A DNA stretch of 64,000 nucleotides, taken from contig NZ_JACJPL010000015.1 in assembly GCF_014696065.1 (NCBI RefSeq), positions 186,001 to 250,000 of the forward strand, written 5' to 3'. Every line of letters begins with the position of its first letter. Within the stretch, counting starts at the first letter, position 1. The position numbers were made by a program, and so were the translations under genes. The DNA is from Leptolyngbya sp. FACHB-261 (lineage in GTDB: Bacteria; Cyanobacteriota; Cyanobacteriia; FACHB-261). The notes below the pieces were generated by a model. The model was given only the letters and a program-made list of their open reading frames with translations. It ran no database searches and was not told the origin of the DNA. This document shows, piece by piece, positions 62,237 through 64,000 of the stretch.

Positions 62237-63862
62237 TCACTTGATCCGAAACCAGCGATAGCCATAGCCAGCTAAAGCAATAGCCGCTAAATTATGATTC
62301 AGCGGCTCATATTGTTGGTCTCCCAGAAGATCGGTCACGTAAATAGCGTCTAAATCTTTTGTAGTTAAGGTCACAATACAAGCCTGAGCAGATAGGTTGT
62401 GCACCGCTATCGCCACTCTTCGCTCATATTGGCAGCAATGGGCAAAGACAGAGGCTGAGCCAGTTTCCAGGATCTGAAGCGTTCCCCAGCCAAATTCTGG
62501 GCATTCCCGACGCGTTCGGATCAAGCGCTCCATCCAATTGAGCACCGAGAGCGGATCGCGATGCTGGGCAACGACGTTTACCTGGGCATAGCCATACTCA
62601 GGGCTCGAGATTACAGGGCGAATTAGCTTAGCAGCGTCAGCATTGGAGAAACCGCCATTAGCCTCCGGCGACCACTGCATAGGCGTGCGCACACTCATTC
62701 GCTCGGGCAACCCCAGGTCATCGCCCATGCCAATCTCCTCGCCGTAGTACAGGACTGGCGTTCCCGGCAGGCTGAACAATAGGCTGTAGGCCAGTTCCAG
62801 ACGGCGACGGTCTCCAGCCAACATCGGCGGCAGGCGGCGACGCACCCCCCGCTCGTAGATCTGTGCGTCTGGATCAGGAGCGAAAGCCTCGAACACCACT
62901 TGACGCTGTGCTGGGCTGAGCATGCCCAGGTTGAGTTCGTCGTGGTGGCGCACGAAGTTGGCCCATTGTCCGACCGGCGAAATCGGCGGCAGTGCTTGCA
63001 AGCAGTGGTGCAGTGGCTCCGCTTGCTCACTAGCCATCGCTAGAAACAAGGCCTGGTTGAGCAGAAAGTTAAATAGCAGGTGCATTTCGTCGCCCTCACC
63101 GAAGTAGGGAGCAACCTCATGCGGTTCAACATCGGCCTCAGCTAGCAGGACCGCATCGCCGCGCCGCGACGAGAGGAACTGGCGCATCTGCCGCAGAAAG
63201 CGGTGAGGGTCGTTGAGGATGGTAGGTTGATTGCCCTTAGGTCGAATCAGGAAGGGCGCAGCATCAACACGAAAACCAGAGACACCCAACTCCAACCAAA
63301 AACCCATAATTTTACGAATCTCTTCTTGCACTGCTGGATTAGCAATATTGAGATCGGGCTGATGGTAGTAAAAGCGGTGCAAATAGTAAGCTTTAGCCTG
63401 TTCGTCGTAATTCCAAATCCGCTCCTGCACGCCAGGATAAATCACACCTTCATGGGCATTAGCGGGCAACGTTTCGGACCAGACATAGTAATCGCGGTAC
63501 TTCGAGTTTCGGTCAGCGCGGGCGCTTTGAAACCAGGGATGTTGATCTGAGGTGTGATTAACCACGAGATCAATCAGCACTCGCATGCCCTGTTCTCGCG
63601 CTTGATGCGTAAACTCAACAAAATCTCCCAATGTGCCCAGGCGAGGGTCAACACTGTAGTAATCCATCACGTCGTAGCCGTTATCTCGGTTGGGTGAAGG
63701 ATAAAACGGCTGCAACCAAATACAGGTTACGCCCAGACCCGCTAAGTAATCTAAGCGCTGAGTCAGACCTGCGAAGTCACCGACGCCATCGCCGTCACTA
63801 TCTAAATAGGTCTTAACGTCAAGCGCGTAAATAATTGCGTTTTTGTACCAGAGGTTTCTCAT
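62237..63862 (-). CDS. GH13 family glycoside hydrolase, trehalose-synthase-like
   Basis: A 541-residue alpha-amylase-family (GH13) enzyme. The start (MRNLWYKNAIIYALDVKTY) and regions I-IV are clear: region I VLIDLVVNHTSD, region II GFRVDAAPFL (nucleophile Asp), region III LLAEADVEP (acid/base Glu) and region IV FVRHHDELN (transition-state Asp). The pattern DGDGVGDFAGLTQRLDYLAGLG resembles maltose-trehalose synthase (TreS) and related transferases more than amylases. The length fits TreS without its kinase domain. The start has a GAGAGGA ribosome site. It lies upstream of the sugar importer, suggesting linked use of an alpha-glucoside. The precise reaction is not fixed. Confidence 0.88.
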   Translation of the reverse strand: MRNLWYKNAIIYALDVKTYLDSDGDGVGDFAGLTQRLDYLAGLGVTCIWLQPFYPSPNRDNGYDVMDYYSVDPRLGTLGDFVEFTHQAREQGMRVLIDLVVNHTSDQHPWFQSARADRNSKYRDYYVWSETLPANAHEGVIYPGVQERIWNYDEQAKAYYLHRFYYHQPDLNIANPAVQEEIRKIMGFWLELGVSGFRVDAAPFLIRPKGNQPTILNDPHRFLRQMRQFLSSRRGDAVLLAEADVEPHEVAPYFGEGDEMHLLFNFLLNQALFLAMASEQAEPLHHCLQALPPISPVGQWANFVRHHDELNLGMLSPAQRQVVFEAFAPDPDAQIYERGVRRRLPPMLAGDRRRLELAYSLLFSLPGTPVLYYGEEIGMGDDLGLPERMSVRTPMQWSPEANGGFSNADAAKLIRPVISSPEYGYAQVNVVAQHRDPLSVLNWMERLIRTRRECPEFGWGTLQILETGSASVFAHCCQYERRVAIAVHNLSAQACIVTLTTKDLDAIYVTDLLGDQQYEPLNHNLAAIALAGYGYRWFRIK

Positions 63863-64000
63863 GCTTTCCTCTCAATGCTTTCCATTATGAAATCTACCTC
63901 TTACGCAGCATCGTGCGGGAGAAGGATAGCTTTTATGTCGATCCTCCCTTTGAAGCCTTTTAAATTCTATTAGCTGATCTGCCTCAGGAGAGATGGTTTG

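Overview
The window is chromosomal DNA from a cyanobacterium. The evidence is chlD (magnesium chelatase, chlorophyll synthesis), a homologue of the carotenoid-binding C-terminal domain of orange carotenoid protein, the cyanobacterial DUF3038/DUF4335 gene pair, a Pil/Pix-type chemotaxis cluster and a short plastid-like EF-Ts. The genus cannot be told from sequence reading alone. The HIP1 palindrome, abundant in many cyanobacteria, was found only once by eye.

Layout. 1-8.1 kb: the 3' part of a type IV pilus/phototaxis chemotaxis operon (response regulator, CheW, chemoreceptor with GAF, hybrid CheA, second CheW). 8.1-16.4 kb: housekeeping genes, mostly on the minus strand (DUF4335, DUF3038, recG, a conserved coiled-coil protein, tsf and rpsB, with a clear terminator after tsf). 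16.4-16.9 kb: a hairpin-rich segment without a convincing gene, including a possible four-way-junction RNA. 16.9-21.5 kb: chlD followed closely by an amidohydrolase and an FAD oxidoreductase. 22-25.8 kb: a STAS protein, the carotenoid-binding-domain homologue, hrcA and two membrane-anchored proteins. 25.8-28.4 kb: an amino-acid ABC transporter split into two divergent units. 28.6-36.4 kb: nucleoside deaminase, SDR, RecQ-type helicase, a decayed DUF421 gene, a rhodanese-like protein without its catalytic cysteine, and valS.

36.4-38.5 kb is a small accessory patch: a frameshifted Uma2 nuclease, a Schlafen/AlbA_2 protein, an XRE regulator and an orphan small gene. 38.5-49.4 kb carries redox enzymes (two SDRs, an aldo/keto reductase), a tandem ABM protein, a lipoprotein, a coiled-coil protein with a HEPN-like end, MarC, a stress protein, a PAS protein and an ABC-F ATPase. 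It also holds a 59-bp nearly perfect palindrome. 49.4-50.1 kb contains coding-sequence remains. 50-55.3 kb has a hydrolase, a Tat-exported ferritin-like protein, an iron-type alcohol dehydrogenase and an aldehyde dehydrogenase. 55.4-63.9 kb is a minus-strand sugar module: GH13 enzyme, binding protein, two permeases, MalK-type ATPase and, last, a STAND-type regulator.

A recurring texture is two-copy tandem duplication of about 10-16 bp in intergenic DNA and in the DUF421 pseudogene, where at least one copy clearly breaks the reading frame. No CRISPR array, rRNA, tRNA or intact insertion sequence was recognised. No clearly new multi-gene system was found. The best leads are the junction RNA near chlD, the palindrome at 45.66 kb, the HEPN-like protein and the STAND regulator with the sugar transporter.
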